Shown: one piece after another, positions 1 through 8,095 of the stretch | How positions within the stretch are numbered: the first letter of the stretch is position 1 | How the letters are laid out: each line of letters begins with the position of its first letter | Assembly: GCA_019634165.1 (NCBI GenBank) | Contig: JAHQVT010000007.1 | Coordinates: 124,001 to 188,000 of the forward strand | DNA length: 64,000 nucleotides | Source of the DNA: Rhodospirillales bacterium | Lineage (GTDB): Bacteria > Pseudomonadota > Alphaproteobacteria > Rhodospirillales > Thalassospiraceae | Reading direction: 5' to 3' | Made by a program: the position numbers and the translations under genes | Notes under the pieces: model-generated | Seen by the model: the letters and a program-made list of their open reading frames with translations, nothing else | The model's database searches: none | What the model was told of the DNA's origin: nothing

Positions 1-202
1 CTTCCGGCGGAGTTGGCATGGCAAAGGCGGAAACCGATCCGATTTCGCTACCGGTGACAACACCGCCACCGCCCGAACCGCCATTGGTGATCAGGCTCTC
101 AATCGCTTGCAGCAACTGGGTTTTGTCATCACAATCAGGCCAGATACCGGCCCCCTGAATGACATTCAGAACTTCACATTCCACTGGGGTAGATCCCTGC
201 AT
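1..202 (-). CDS. Phage tail-collar/fibre protein, N-terminal part only
   Basis: The first 67 codons of a minus-strand gene that runs off the left edge of the window. The start ATG at 202-200 is preceded by AAGGAG at good spacing. The protein begins MQGSTPVECEVLN, followed by a segment rich in DDKTQLLQAIESL and then a glycine run (GGSGGGG). It then enters a block (VSAFAMPTPPE) that parallels the start of the collar domain in the gene just upstream (IASIHAFATQTVPDG). I infer a second collar-domain tail fibre of the same prophage. The collar domain itself is outside the window, so the assignment rests on the N-terminal pattern and position. Confidence 0.6.
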   Translation of the reverse strand, partial: MQGSTPVECEVLNVIQGAGIWPDCDDKTQLLQAIESLITNGGSGGGGVVTGSEIGSVSAFAMPTPPE

Positions 203-225
203 AAGCAGTCTCCTTGGTTGGATAA

Positions 226-256
226 AGAAAACCCCGGCAACGGATGCTGCCGAGGC
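226..256 (-). terminator. Intrinsic terminator between the two tail-collar genes
   Basis: On the minus strand CCTCGGCA pairs with TGCCGGGG around a short loop and is followed by TTTTCTTT. It lies just after the stop of the 301-861 gene and before the next collar gene. Confidence 0.6.
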
Positions 257-300
257 AAGAGCGAAGAAAAGGATATGAAAACCTGAAGTGTCTTTAATGA

Positions 301-861
301 TCAGGCAGAGGTTGGGTTCGCTGCCTTGATTGCATAAGTGATGGCAACATTGCGCGGGCGAGTTTCGTTAGCCGTATTTACAACGCGTGACGCGTCGAAA
401 TCGATACCGTAGGGCTCATAGATTGAGGCCCCCGGAGACTGAGACAACAAGCCCTCAATATTATCACCGAAGACACCCTCAAAAACATCATTCCCGCCAC
501 GGAGCGCACTTCCGCCAAAGCGCCCCGTAATGTTTTCAATTGCGAACTCTTGCTGAGTGCCAAACACACGCCCATCATCCACGCCACGACCAGCATCAAA
601 CCCACGCATAAACTCACCGCGCAGATCGGGGATATTGAAGGTTGAGGTGCCATCGCCCGCCCCCCAAACAGTACCAAGGGCACCGAACAGTTCCGTATAT
701 TCCGTGCGCGAGATGGCCGACCCATCACAGATCAGATAACCGTCCGGCACGGTCTGAGTGGCAAAGGCGTGGATCGAGGCAATCGGCACCTGAAGCCCCG
801 CAATCTGGGCGGCATCGAATTCGGTGCAAATCGTAATCTTGTTACAGCTACACATGCTCAT
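301..861 (-). CDS. Phage tail-collar domain protein
   Basis: A 186-residue protein with a phage tail-collar domain: the segment from about residue 25 to 95 reads IHAFATQTVPDGYLICDG, then SRTEYTELF, GTVWGAGDG, FNIPDLRGEFMRG and FDAGRGVD. This is the usual order of the collar fold found at the end of short and long tail fibres. The C-terminus ends in RPRNVAITYAIKA, also typical of the family. Two ATGs lie six bases apart (861 and 855) behind AAAGGA, and the second has the better spacing. It lies in the minus-strand structural run of the prophage and probably forms a tail fibre or tip protein that contacts the host surface. Confidence 0.85.
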   Translation of the reverse strand: MSMCSCNKITICTEFDAAQIAGLQVPIASIHAFATQTVPDGYLICDGSAISRTEYTELFGALGTVWGAGDGTSTFNIPDLRGEFMRGFDAGRGVDDGRVFGTQQEFAIENITGRFGGSALRGGNDVFEGVFGDNIEGLLSQSPGASIYEPYGIDFDASRVVNTANETRPRNVAITYAIKAANPTSA

Positions 862-873
862 TCCTTTGGTTGG

Positions 874-905
874 TAAAAAGAAACCCCGACAGAAAACTGC
901 CGGGG
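874..905 (-). terminator. Intrinsic terminator upstream of the collar gene
   Basis: On the minus strand CCCCGGCAG and CTGTCGGGG form a stem with a TTTT loop, followed by TTTCTTTTT. It ends the transcript of the 99-residue structural gene at 938. Confidence 0.7.
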
Positions 906-937
906 CGAGGTTGAGGGGGATGAAATTGGAATTCGCG

Positions 938-1213
938 TTAGTCGGTGTTGCTTGAACCCACCGCCGTCATGTCGCGAACATCAACACCGCCCGCACCCGA
1001 ACTTGCGACGACGAACATGCCGCCCGACATCGTGGCGTCACGGTTGGTGTTGGCGATGATGAAATCGCCGATGCGCAGCATGTCCCGTGCATCGGCAAAG
1101 TAATCGGTGGTATCGACATCAGAGGCGAGATCCGGGGTGATATAGTGCCAAAGCGTAAAGCCATTGGCATAGGCCAGAACGCTGAGGTTCCGGGCTTTAA
1201 AACCTTCTGCCAT
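938..1213 (-). CDS. Small phage protein, probably structural
   Basis: A protein of about 91 residues, starting MAEGFKARN, with AAGGAG eight bases upstream of its ATG; an in-frame ATG 24 bases earlier has no such site. I see no signal peptide or membrane segment. The sequence (LSVLAYANGFTLWHY, then MLRIGDFIIANTN, GGMFVVASSGAGGVDV) is mostly predicted beta strand and looks like the short head-decoration or fibre-adaptor proteins that follow capsid genes in podovirus-type prophages. It sits directly downstream of the capsid gene. The exact function is not recognised. Confidence 0.65.
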   Translation of the reverse strand: MAEGFKARNLSVLAYANGFTLWHYITPDLASDVDTTDYFADARDMLRIGDFIIANTNRDATMSGGMFVVASSGAGGVDVRDMTAVGSSNTD

Positions 1214-1258
1214 TTCGGTCTCCTTCGGGTGGATCATTGTTGGGGTGTATTTGCTGTG

Positions 1259-1286
1259 CGCGATCCCCGCGCAGGCGGGGATCGCG
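1259..1286. repeat. Strong hairpin between capsid and downstream gene
   Basis: A 12-bp perfect inverted repeat (CGCGATCCCCGC / GCGGGGATCGCG) with a 4-base loop. No U tract follows on the minus strand, so it is more likely an mRNA stabiliser or processing site than a terminator. Confidence 0.55.
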
Positions 1287-1314
1287 CGAGGCTAGTGGAT
1301 TGAACGAGGTGTAG

Positions 1315-2130
1315 TTATTCCTGCGCGTGCAAACAGGTCACCCCATCGCCATCAATCAGGGCAGCACCCTGACTCATGGAGTTATTGACGAAATGGGCAG
1401 CGTGATCGCCATGCCAGGTGATGTCGGACTGAACATCTGATCCAATTGCATGGCCAATTGCGGTGCGGTGATACCAGAAACACGATCGAATGCCGCTTGC
1501 GACCGGAAGGCCGGAATGGGGCATCCACAGCGTACCGAGCCAGCGTTTGGCTTGAGTTCCCTTCCACGGAAGATCGTCATCACCGATATAATCAGATCGG
1601 GAAAATTCATCGATCTGAAGCAGTTCCGACCATTGTTTCCAGCCAACAATTGCATACCGCTGCCCATCATCGGGAACATCACGTTCGCCAAGGCCTTCGA
1701 ATGCCATCATGACTTTTTCAAGCGTCATGCCTTCGGCATTGTCCGGAATGATGTCATTGGTCGCGGTCAGGGCGGTAATGATCAACTCGTCGGTTTTGCG
1801 GCCCAGTGCATAGGCACCGGCATTGGCCAGAACCATCTTTTCATCATGGTTGATTTTAAGCTCATCCAAGGCATCCACCCAGTCCCCGGCATAGTAATCA
1901 CGAAGATCACAGCGCACTGCTTCGTGATCGACATTCATCACCGGCACCTTGCCATGCCGTGCCTTGGTGGTTGCCGTGCCCTTGCCGACTTTTTGAAATA
2001 CGGTGGTCGCCCCCTTGATGCTGTTTTTCACCCGCACCGTATTGCGCAGTTTTGATCCCATCCGTTGATAGGCCTGATGCACATCGGCCTGAAAATGATC
2101 GACAAAACTTTGATCAATCGTATCGCTCAT
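1315..2130 (-). CDS. Phage major capsid protein
   Basis: A 271-residue protein from ATG 2130, preceded by AAAGGGG; an upstream in-frame ATG at 2169 lacks a site. It looks like the capsid protein of T7-like or similar podovirus-type prophages: an N-terminal helical arm (IDQSFVDHFQADVHQAYQR), then the arm and strand region with VPVMNVDH and the motif RCDLRDYYAGDWVDALDE, then IVGWKQWSELL and a C-terminal strand region (CFWYHRTAIGHAIG). It follows the scaffold gene, the standard order portal-scaffold-capsid. HK97-type fold is inferred, not seen. Confidence 0.8.
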   Translation of the reverse strand: MSDTIDQSFVDHFQADVHQAYQRMGSKLRNTVRVKNSIKGATTVFQKVGKGTATTKARHGKVPVMNVDHEAVRCDLRDYYAGDWVDALDELKINHDEKMVLANAGAYALGRKTDELIITALTATNDIIPDNAEGMTLEKVMMAFEGLGERDVPDDGQRYAIVGWKQWSELLQIDEFSRSDYIGDDDLPWKGTQAKRWLGTLWMPHSGLPVASGIRSCFWYHRTAIGHAIGSDVQSDITWHGDHAAHFVNNSMSQGAALIDGDGVTCLHAQE

Positions 2131-2252
2131 GGTGTGTTTTCCCCTTTGTGAAGACTGAAATTCAAACAATCAAGACACGCCAAACCCATCACCGCAGGCC
2201 AAAATCCCGCAATGTGTCCGCATGTTATTTTCATGAAATCAAAGGCCTAAGA

Positions 2253-2957
2253 TCAGGCTTCGCGAAGCTTTGCAAAGCCCGCCTGAACATCGGCGATAAG
2301 GCCCGGATCACGGTCGCGCCAATAACGTGGATCATTCATTTTGCGGCGAATTTCTGCCCGAATATCGCCACTGGCATTGCGGCCATCCGACCGGCCTAGC
2401 GTGGCTTCTTGGCCAAGCCCCATCAAACGATGTAGCGCCTTAACCCCGTCTTTGGTCTGGCATAGGGCATCAAAAGCAGTTTCAGGCAGATTGGCCCGAC
2501 CCCAGCTTTCAATTTTTGGGGCCAGTTTCTGCCAATTTTCTGCACCACCAAATTCGGAAATCAGTGCTGCGCGATCACTGGCGCGTTGGGCAACCTGATC
2601 AATCTCGGCCATCATCGGGCTAAGAACCTCGCCCGCCAGATCATAAACAAGCTGGGCCTGGGCGTTATTAAACCCTGCGTCATGCATGCGTTGGTTTAAC
2701 TGCGGATCAACGGCCCCCAACCCCGCATCAAGTGACAGCACATAGTCATCCGGTGTTGCCGGAACGATGTTTGAATCAATCGAAGCTTCACGGGCTGGAT
2801 CAGCAACGCTTGAATCATGAGCCGGATCATTAATCGGATCATCCGTGCTGGTTAACCCGAAATCGGTAAGCGGGGCTGATGCGTGGTCTGGTTGATCGGG
2901 GTTTGCTGGCGTTAGCGCATCATCTGATGGCGGTTCCTGATCTGGAATTGTTGTCAT
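2253..2957 (-). CDS. Phage capsid assembly scaffold protein
   Basis: A 234-residue protein starting MTTIPDQEP, with GGGAG ahead of the ATG. The first 90 residues are acidic and low complexity (many D, P and S), and the rest is helical with a basic C-terminal segment (AEIRRKMNDPRYWRDRDPGL). Acidic disordered start plus helical, charged end is the layout of podovirus scaffolding proteins, and the NDPRYW-type motif recurs in T7-like scaffold proteins. It would guide capsid shell assembly and be lost on packaging. Normally portal or small genes would lie immediately upstream; here a LysR-RidA pair on the other strand intervenes. Confidence 0.75.
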   Translation of the reverse strand: MTTIPDQEPPSDDALTPANPDQPDHASAPLTDFGLTSTDDPINDPAHDSSVADPAREASIDSNIVPATPDDYVLSLDAGLGAVDPQLNQRMHDAGFNNAQAQLVYDLAGEVLSPMMAEIDQVAQRASDRAALISEFGGAENWQKLAPKIESWGRANLPETAFDALCQTKDGVKALHRLMGLGQEATLGRSDGRNASGDIRAEIRRKMNDPRYWRDRDPGLIADVQAGFAKLREA

Positions 2958-3080
2958 GCCTGTTCTCCCTAAACCGGTGTGACGGGTGCGATTATTTGAT
3001 GTCTGTTGCGTGACGGGCAAAGAACGCTAAGCTAACCTTCATTCTGGGATCGTTACCCGGTGGGTCTTTGGTGGGCGTTC

Positions 3081-3971
3081 ATGATCGGCAAACTTGAAAT
3101 CACGCATCTTCGAACGCTTGAGGCGCTGTTTAAATTCGCCAATCTGTCGAATGCGGCCGAGCATCTTGATGTTTCGCAACAAGCCGTCAGTGCCCAACTT
3201 AAAAAGCTGCGTGATATTCTTGGCGATCCTTTATTTGTCCGCACCGGCCATGGGGTTGCCCCGACCCCCTATGCCAAGCAAATTGAACCGCATGTCAGCG
3301 CAATGCTAAAACAATTAGCCGCCTTTCCCTTGCCCGATGGAATGGCGCACGATGCAATTGACAGAACCCTTGTCATATCCGCCACCGACTATGCCCAGAC
3401 CGTCCTTTTGGCCGAAATGATCAAGCCATTGCGCGATGCAGCCCCCAACATTCGCCTGATCACGGTCAATATCGAAGCCGCCCAACTGACCAAACGCATG
3501 CAAATCGGCGAGATTGATCTGGCCCTGACCACATCGGGCTACGTCCCCGACGGGTTAAGCACCGAAGCCCTTTTTACCGAACGATATCTTTGTGTGACCG
3601 GCAACCCGGAACTGGTTCCTGCCGACACAATGTCCTTGGTTGAGCTGACCCAACATGACTTTGTTGTTGTCTCGCCCGGAACGCCAAGTTTTAAGGGCTC
3701 CGCCGATGGATGGTTTGAAAAACAGGGTCTTTCACGCAATGTGGTTGCCTCTGTCCCGTCCTTCTTTGTCGCACAGCAATATCTTTGCAAATCCGATCTG
3801 ATCGGGTTTATCCCGTCGCGGTTATTGCCCCATGACGGGCTTTATGCAATCGCGCTTGAAAAATACCCGCCGGGCTATGAAATGGTTGCAGCGTTTCATC
3901 CAGGCCACCAAACCGATCCCATGATCCGCTGGCTGATTGATACGATCAAAGCCCGCTTTGTCGCGCCATAA
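3081..3971 (+). CDS. LysR-family transcriptional regulator inside the prophage block
   Basis: A 296-residue LysR protein. The N-terminal winged helix (THLRTLEALFKFANLSNAAEHL, then SQQAVSAQLKKL) is followed by GDPLFVRTGHGVAPT and a substrate-binding domain from about residue 90 (DRTLVISATDYAQTVLLAEM). ATG 3081 gives the usual LysR N-terminus; a GTG at 3060 in the same frame would add seven residues. It reads against all the surrounding phage genes and lies 110 bases upstream of a RidA-family gene on its own strand. I infer that it controls that gene in answer to a small amine or amino acid. Its place between the small Bbp19-like gene and the scaffold gene marks it as cargo or an insertion. Confidence 0.9.
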   Translation: MIGKLEITHLRTLEALFKFANLSNAAEHLDVSQQAVSAQLKKLRDILGDPLFVRTGHGVAPTPYAKQIEPHVSAMLKQLAAFPLPDGMAHDAIDRTLVISATDYAQTVLLAEMIKPLRDAAPNIRLITVNIEAAQLTKRMQIGEIDLALTTSGYVPDGLSTEALFTERYLCVTGNPELVPADTMSLVELTQHDFVVVSPGTPSFKGSADGWFEKQGLSRNVVASVPSFFVAQQYLCKSDLIGFIPSRLLPHDGLYAIALEKYPPGYEMVAAFHPGHQTDPMIRWLIDTIKARFVAP

Positions 3972-3991
3972 ACCGCCTTCCACCGCCCATA

Positions 3992-4073
3992 CTTGTAGCC
4001 GATACAAGCCCGCCTTGATGGTGCAATCGCGCATAAATGCCTAATCTGAAACAGAAATCATATTTCGTTTCAG
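3992..4073. promoter_or_regulatory. Two inverted repeats upstream of the RidA gene
   Basis: The first, at 3992-4008, is CTTGTA-N5-TACAAG, of the T-N11-A shape bound by LysR proteins. The second, at 4046-4073, is a near-perfect inverted repeat with arms CTGAAACAGAAAT and ATTTCGTTTCAG, ending 8 bases before the RidA start codon. The first could be the LysR site; the second could be an operator or a leader hairpin. Confidence 0.5.
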
Positions 4074-4081
4074 AGGATGCC

Positions 4082-4483
4082 ATGACAACAACACTGATCA
4101 ATCCCGCCACCCTTTATGATGGCGCACCAATTGGCATGTCACAGGCCAAAATCGACACCGATAGTGGCCTTGTTTTTATCTCGGGCCAGGTTGCCTGGGA
4201 TGCCAATCACGCAACAAAAAGCCCCGATATTGTGGACCAAACCCGGTGCGCGATTGAGAACCTTAAGATCGTTCTGGAAGCATCCAACGCCAGCGTCGAA
4301 AGCATCCTGCATTTGCGTATTTATGTCCGGGGTGAAGTCGCCGATCACATGGAAAAGATCGCCCCCCTGATGGCAGAATATTTCGGAACCTCGCGCCCGG
4401 CCGTGACCGGGATCGGTGTGGCGTCGCTGGCATCGCCTGATCTTTTGATCGAGATAGAGGCAACGGCAAAGGTCACCACCTAA
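4082..4483 (+). CDS. RidA/YjgF/YER057c/UK114-family enamine deaminase
   Basis: A 133-residue protein of the RidA family, which hydrolyses reactive enamine/imine intermediates or related substrates in the cytosol as trimers. Family features seen are FISGQVAWD near residue 36, the helix QTRCAIENLKIVLEASNAS, then LRIYVRG, and the conserved arginine in TSRPAVTGIGV, followed by the closing strand IEIEATAKV. Start ATG 4082 has AGAGGA upstream. It follows the LysR gene on the same strand and its stop codon overlaps the stop of the opposing phage gene within the four bases CTAA (4480-4483). Confidence 0.9.
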   Translation: MTTTLINPATLYDGAPIGMSQAKIDTDSGLVFISGQVAWDANHATKSPDIVDQTRCAIENLKIVLEASNASVESILHLRIYVRGEVADHMEKIAPLMAEYFGTSRPAVTGIGVASLASPDLLIEIEATAKVTT

Positions 4484-4767
4484 TCTTCGCGGTCAGCTTG
4501 ACCGTTGCCATTTCCATCACCACCGCCGCGGCTGGCAACGTTTTCTGTTGCCAGCCGCCTGATCTGCAACACCAAGGCACGTTGCCCTTCACGCATCCAG
4601 ATGGCTTGACTGTTCGCATCCGGGCCAAGGGCGGTGTGAAGGATTTGGCGTTCAAGATCGGTAAGAACCCGCTGCCCGGCAGCATCGGCAAAGCAGGCCT
4701 GCCAATGGTCTATTGTCCCGTCATCCGCAATGTCGGGTGTTGGGTCGAACCAGTCCCAGCCGCTCAT
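4480..4767 (-). CDS. Small phage protein of Bbp19-like type
   Basis: A 95-residue protein with the pattern WQACFADAAGQRVLTDLER, ILHTALGPDA, then REGQRALVLQIRRL, which matches the short phage proteins typified by Bordetella phage BPP-1 Bbp19, found beside podovirus portal genes. Its ATG overlaps the portal stop by four bases (4764-4767), so the two are translationally coupled. The C-terminus is a glycine/asparagine-rich charged tail. The role is not known; it is probably a virion or head-assembly factor. Recognition of the family is from memory of the motif pattern. Confidence 0.7.
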   Translation of the reverse strand: MSGWDWFDPTPDIADDGTIDHWQACFADAAGQRVLTDLERQILHTALGPDANSQAIWMREGQRALVLQIRRLATENVASRGGGDGNGNGQADRED

Positions 4768-6347
4768 GACGTGACCTCCAACATTTCGGGTGGCAAAGCT
4801 GGACGCAGCACATGGTCGGGCACGCCAAACTGATCGGCAAGCCAGCGAACCATCACGGGCAAATCAACCTCGCCAAGGGCTTCCGGGCCAAGGGTTGCAA
4901 TGCGTGATAACCAATCAAGCGCCTGCCCCGCCTTCACCCGTTTGGGCAATTGTGCAAGCGGGGCCGAATGGCGCAAAACCACAACATCGCCATCAATCGG
5001 AATGTCGGGAAGCTCGCCGGTTTTGGTCAGGATATAAAGTGCTCTGCGGATTAACGGATAGAGCAATTCTGCCTGCAACCGGCCATAGGTTGCGCCGAGA
5101 AGACGCGCATTTTCCGATGCCCGTTCAAGAACCTCGGTCGCGGTCATGCCCGGTTGATCGACCTGCCCCAACCGATCGGCCAACAAACAGCGCCGAATGC
5201 GATCGCGAAGGTCCGATAGAACCAAATCTGACACATCAAACCGCCCCGGCGCATCAAGTGGCTTTAACCCTGCTGACCCAACTGCCTTTGGAATGATGCT
5301 GCCGGGGATAAGCCGGATGGTGGCCGGGTTCAGCACCCCGTCATCATCGGCCTGCCATATGCCGGTGACCGCAATGGATGCGTTTTTCAAAACAAGTTCG
5401 ACGACCTTATTGGCGGTTTTAATATCGGGCAGTGCCTTCATTACCGGGGACCGGCCATAGGTTTCACCGGGTGCCTTCATCCAGCGAAATGCGATATAGG
5501 GCGACACATCAAAATGATCGCGATAAATCACATCATCATTGGCAATGGATGACGCCGCGCTCGAACCTTTGCTGCTGTTGGACGCTGTTGCGTCTTCAAG
5601 AAACACGCAAATGTCATACCCCGTCCCACCATCGGTTTTGGGGATAACCGCCTCAATCACGGCAAAGCGTTTGTGATCGGATTGGCCTGTGTCATTTCCA
5701 TCAGCGCGCGGCAGGTTTTTCGCATCCGGCCAGTTTTGCTGAATTTCATCGAAGGTCAGCGATAGCTTGCGAAACACCGCATCCATCTTGCCGTCACTGC
5801 GTTCTTCAAACGCCAGATCGCGCAATGGAACCGCGGCAAAACGAAAAGCAGACGGGCTGTGTAAATCTGCCTTTTCAAGACGCAAACACGCGGTTCCCGC
5901 AGTGACCAGATCAAGAAACGCCTGATGCATTTCAACCGCAAAGTTTGACCGGTCAAAATGCCCCTGCAAAATGCGGACAGCACGGCCCAATTGTTCGGTC
6001 AAAACCTGCCGGTCATCGCTTGAAACATTCCCACCCGGTTCAAGGTCAAACCATCCCCCGCCCGGCGGGGTAATTTCAGCCATCAAACTGGCGGCAAGCT
6101 GTTCGACCGCATCAGGGGCGGTTGCATCAAACACCCGATCAAGGCGTTTGCCACCATCGGTTTGCTGAGTGGAACCATTGCGCTGTGGCAAGGCAAATTC
6201 ATAACATTCTTGCCAATGGGCTTGCCAATTGCGCCGTTTACCGACTGCCTTTTGATAACCTGCGCGCAAGGGTGCGATGCTTGGCACTGGTGTTCGATTT
6301 TGGTCGTGCTTTGTCGCCGTTTCGTTGATGGCTGTTCCCTTAATCAC
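4764..6347 (-). CDS. Phage portal (head-tail connector) protein, T7-like
   Basis: About 527 residues. Recognisable podovirus connector features are WQECYEFALPQR near the N-terminus, then RVFDATAPDAVEQLAASL, MAEITPPGGGWFDLEPG, FHLDR-like segment HFDRSNFAVEMHQAFLDL, TAGTACLRLEKAD, and a C-terminal block with TATEVLERASENARLLGATYGRLQ, as in the Head-tail_con family. The frame is open to 6401, but GTG 6347, four bases after the stop of the upstream small gene, fits coupled translation better. As a dodecamer it forms the packaging portal. No terminase gene is adjacent, which is unusual for an intact phage. Confidence 0.88.
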   Translation of the reverse strand: MIKGTAINETATKHDQNRTPVPSIAPLRAGYQKAVGKRRNWQAHWQECYEFALPQRNGSTQQTDGGKRLDRVFDATAPDAVEQLAASLMAEITPPGGGWFDLEPGGNVSSDDRQVLTEQLGRAVRILQGHFDRSNFAVEMHQAFLDLVTAGTACLRLEKADLHSPSAFRFAAVPLRDLAFEERSDGKMDAVFRKLSLTFDEIQQNWPDAKNLPRADGNDTGQSDHKRFAVIEAVIPKTDGGTGYDICVFLEDATASNSSKGSSAASSIANDDVIYRDHFDVSPYIAFRWMKAPGETYGRSPVMKALPDIKTANKVVELVLKNASIAVTGIWQADDDGVLNPATIRLIPGSIIPKAVGSAGLKPLDAPGRFDVSDLVLSDLRDRIRRCLLADRLGQVDQPGMTATEVLERASENARLLGATYGRLQAELLYPLIRRALYILTKTGELPDIPIDGDVVVLRHSAPLAQLPKRVKAGQALDWLSRIATLGPEALGEVDLPVMVRWLADQFGVPDHVLRPALPPEMLEVTS

Positions 6348-6351
6348 CGCT

Positions 6352-6588
6352 TTAATCCCCCAACAAATTCTTGCCACCCGCGGCCTGATTGATCCGGTCA
6401 CTTAAAAGCCCGCGATAGCTGGTTGCAACCAGACTGGACCGCCCATAGCGCTGCCGTTCAAGGGCTTCTTTGCGCGCATTGCTTGCGGCTTGTTCGGCAC
6501 TGGTTTCGGTTTCTGAATTGCTTGTGTTTGTCGTTGCGACCGGGGTGCTTGTGGCCACCGGTTTTGGTGTTGAAAACAGGCTTCCCAT
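6352..6588 (-). CDS. Small phage protein upstream of portal
   Basis: A 78-residue protein starting MGSLFSTPKP. AAGGAG lies at good spacing before ATG 6588; a GTG six bases earlier overlaps that site. The middle is low complexity (S, T, N, E), followed by a conserved-looking C-terminus RQRYGRSSLVATSYRGLL and GGKNLLGD. Small proteins with an N-terminal MGSLF and a C-terminal KTLLG/KNLLG end commonly precede T7-like portal genes and may be virion components; function is not established. Confidence 0.7.
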   Translation of the reverse strand: MGSLFSTPKPVATSTPVATTNTSNSETETSAEQAASNARKEALERQRYGRSSLVATSYRGLLSDRINQAAGGKNLLGD

Positions 6589-6645
6589 TGGCACTCCTTT
6601 TTAAAACAGCTTCGTCAAAGGCGCTGATCTGGATCGGCCCCAAAA

Positions 6646-6679
6646 CGAAAAAGCCCGCAAGGGCAAAAGCCTTGCGGGC
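6646..6679 (-). terminator. Intrinsic terminator splitting the phage operon
   Basis: On the minus strand GCCCGCAAGG pairs with CCTTGCGGGC around a six-base loop and is followed by TTTTTCGTTTT. It separates the 6729-7259 gene from the portal block. Confidence 0.8.
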
Positions 6680-6728
6680 GCAATTATCGCGTTGATGTGT
6701 CTCTATATAGCAGCGCCAAAAGAACAAA

Positions 6729-7259
6729 TCAAGAACATTTTTCAGAAAAAGACACATTTTCTGTTTGTGTGCTCAAAGCCCCCTGTTTTTGTAACTGGCG
6801 ATAAAGCTGCCACGGGGTAACGATCCAGAAACCGGAAATGCCGAGCAACCGTTTGACCATCTCGACACAACTCATGGGACCAATGCGCATTTTCTGCGCC
6901 ACAGATTGCGGATAAGACGCCCAGATACAGTGATACCCAATCGCACGGTAATAGGAACAAGGATCAAAGATCGGCGAATAGCACCAGTTTTCACATCGCA
7001 CCCGATGGCTTTGCGGATCAAGGCATATCCATTCCCCTGCCCGCACCCCAGACACCAATACAAAGCAATGGCGAAACCCCGGTTTCAGGAATTTTAAAAA
7101 CCGCTTTTCCGGGGCATCGGCAAACACCACCAGCACCGAAACTTCGCGCCCGGATGCAGATTGTTCTACCCAACGGTCGCTCATTTCCTGAACGCTGCTG
7201 GCCAGAACCGGTTCGGTCAGATTGCTTGAAACCCCAGTCTTTGCAATCATATCCCGCAT
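6729..7259 (-). CDS. Phage-associated protein, possible papain-like fold
   Basis: A 176-residue protein with no signal peptide. Two segments stand out: a strand with KPGFRHCFVLV followed by WICLDPQ, and a helix with SCVEMVKRLLGI followed by ITPWQLYRQLQK. A His-Cys pair ahead of a Cys-containing helix resembles a circularly permuted NlpC/P60 or papain-like layout, where H and C would be catalytic, but I cannot confirm this. It overlaps the upstream gene by 13 bases and ends in a strong terminator. Its place upstream of portal is where head-maturation or lysis-type genes sit in related prophages. Confidence 0.55.
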   Translation of the reverse strand: MRDMIAKTGVSSNLTEPVLASSVQEMSDRWVEQSASGREVSVLVVFADAPEKRFLKFLKPGFRHCFVLVSGVRAGEWICLDPQSHRVRCENWCYSPIFDPCSYYRAIGYHCIWASYPQSVAQKMRIGPMSCVEMVKRLLGISGFWIVTPWQLYRQLQKQGALSTQTENVSFSEKCS

Positions 7260-7687
7260 GGTGACAAATCCCCGCTGAGCTCGACCAGAACGTCTTCTTC
7301 GTGGAAATTCTCATCCTTGCGCAGCTCAACAATGCCGCGTTTGATCAGAACAGTTTCAAGCGCATCAAGTGCCTGTTGCCACAGATCATATTTCGCCCCT
7401 TCACGTCGGTCGCGCGGATCGGGTTCACGTTCGACAAGCCCATAATATTCAAGTACTTGCAAATGCCGATCCTGAAGCGTCCCATCGTGTTTCAAGCGCA
7501 TCACTGCATTATAAACATCGTCCGGATCACAGGGGCGAACCACCTCGCCCGCATCGGCAATCACGCGTGCGCCTTCGATCCGGGCTGTTTGACAGCGCAC
7601 GAACCAAAACCACGCATGACGGGCACTGGAAAATGGCGTTATTGCACGCTCTGACAGGGGTTTTGGGAATAGTCTTTGTTCGGTCAC
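7247..7687 (-). CDS. Unknown phage-associated protein with HAWFWFVR motif
   Basis: A 146-residue protein starting at GTG 7687, chosen because a perfect AGGAGG lies six bases upstream; the frame is open to 7753 with no site there. The core has RHAWFWFVRCQTARIEGAR, then PCDPDDVYNAVMRL, then HLQVLEYYGLVEREPDPRD and a final helix ALDALETVLIKRGIV. I recall similar small proteins in alphaproteobacterial phage regions, always of unknown function. It is the first gene of the visible minus-strand phage run, a place where a terminase gene would be expected next but is absent. Confidence 0.65.
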   Translation of the reverse strand: MTEQRLFPKPLSERAITPFSSARHAWFWFVRCQTARIEGARVIADAGEVVRPCDPDDVYNAVMRLKHDGTLQDRHLQVLEYYGLVEREPDPRDRREGAKYDLWQQALDALETVLIKRGIVELRKDENFHEEDVLVELSGDLSPCGI

Positions 7688-8095
7688 GTCGCCCTCCTGC
7701 TGGTTATATCCTGCGTTCAACGCCGTGCATGCATGCCACGGGAAACCGCGCAAACCAGCCGGTCATGATCCGGCAAAAGGCAATATTTGACCGTCACGGG
7801 CACAAGACTGTGCGCGCGTTGTCAAGATTGCGGTTTGTGATTTCCCCGATGGTGGGTTTACCCACCCCTATTGCCGCTGCACATCACATCAGCGCCAAGT
7901 CTTTGCCGAAATCCAAGTCGATCAGGACTTACTTCTGGATGCAGTTCCGGTGTTGATATGCAAGCTATAATCCCTTTTTGTTCTCATTGTAAAGGATTAA
8001 CTTCCTATCTTCGCAACGCCCTGAAATTACTCGACTTGGGGCCGTTTGAATGAATAACAGGCCCTTGATCAACACAAGATAAGGCAAAGACTCCC
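7688..8095. other. Gene-poor stretch at the edge of the prophage
   Basis: No supported gene. Short frames exist on both strands, but none has a ribosome site and recognisable protein pattern. It must hold the promoter for the minus-strand phage genes and, at its right end, that for the 8096 gene. No integrase or attachment repeat was seen. Confidence 0.5.
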
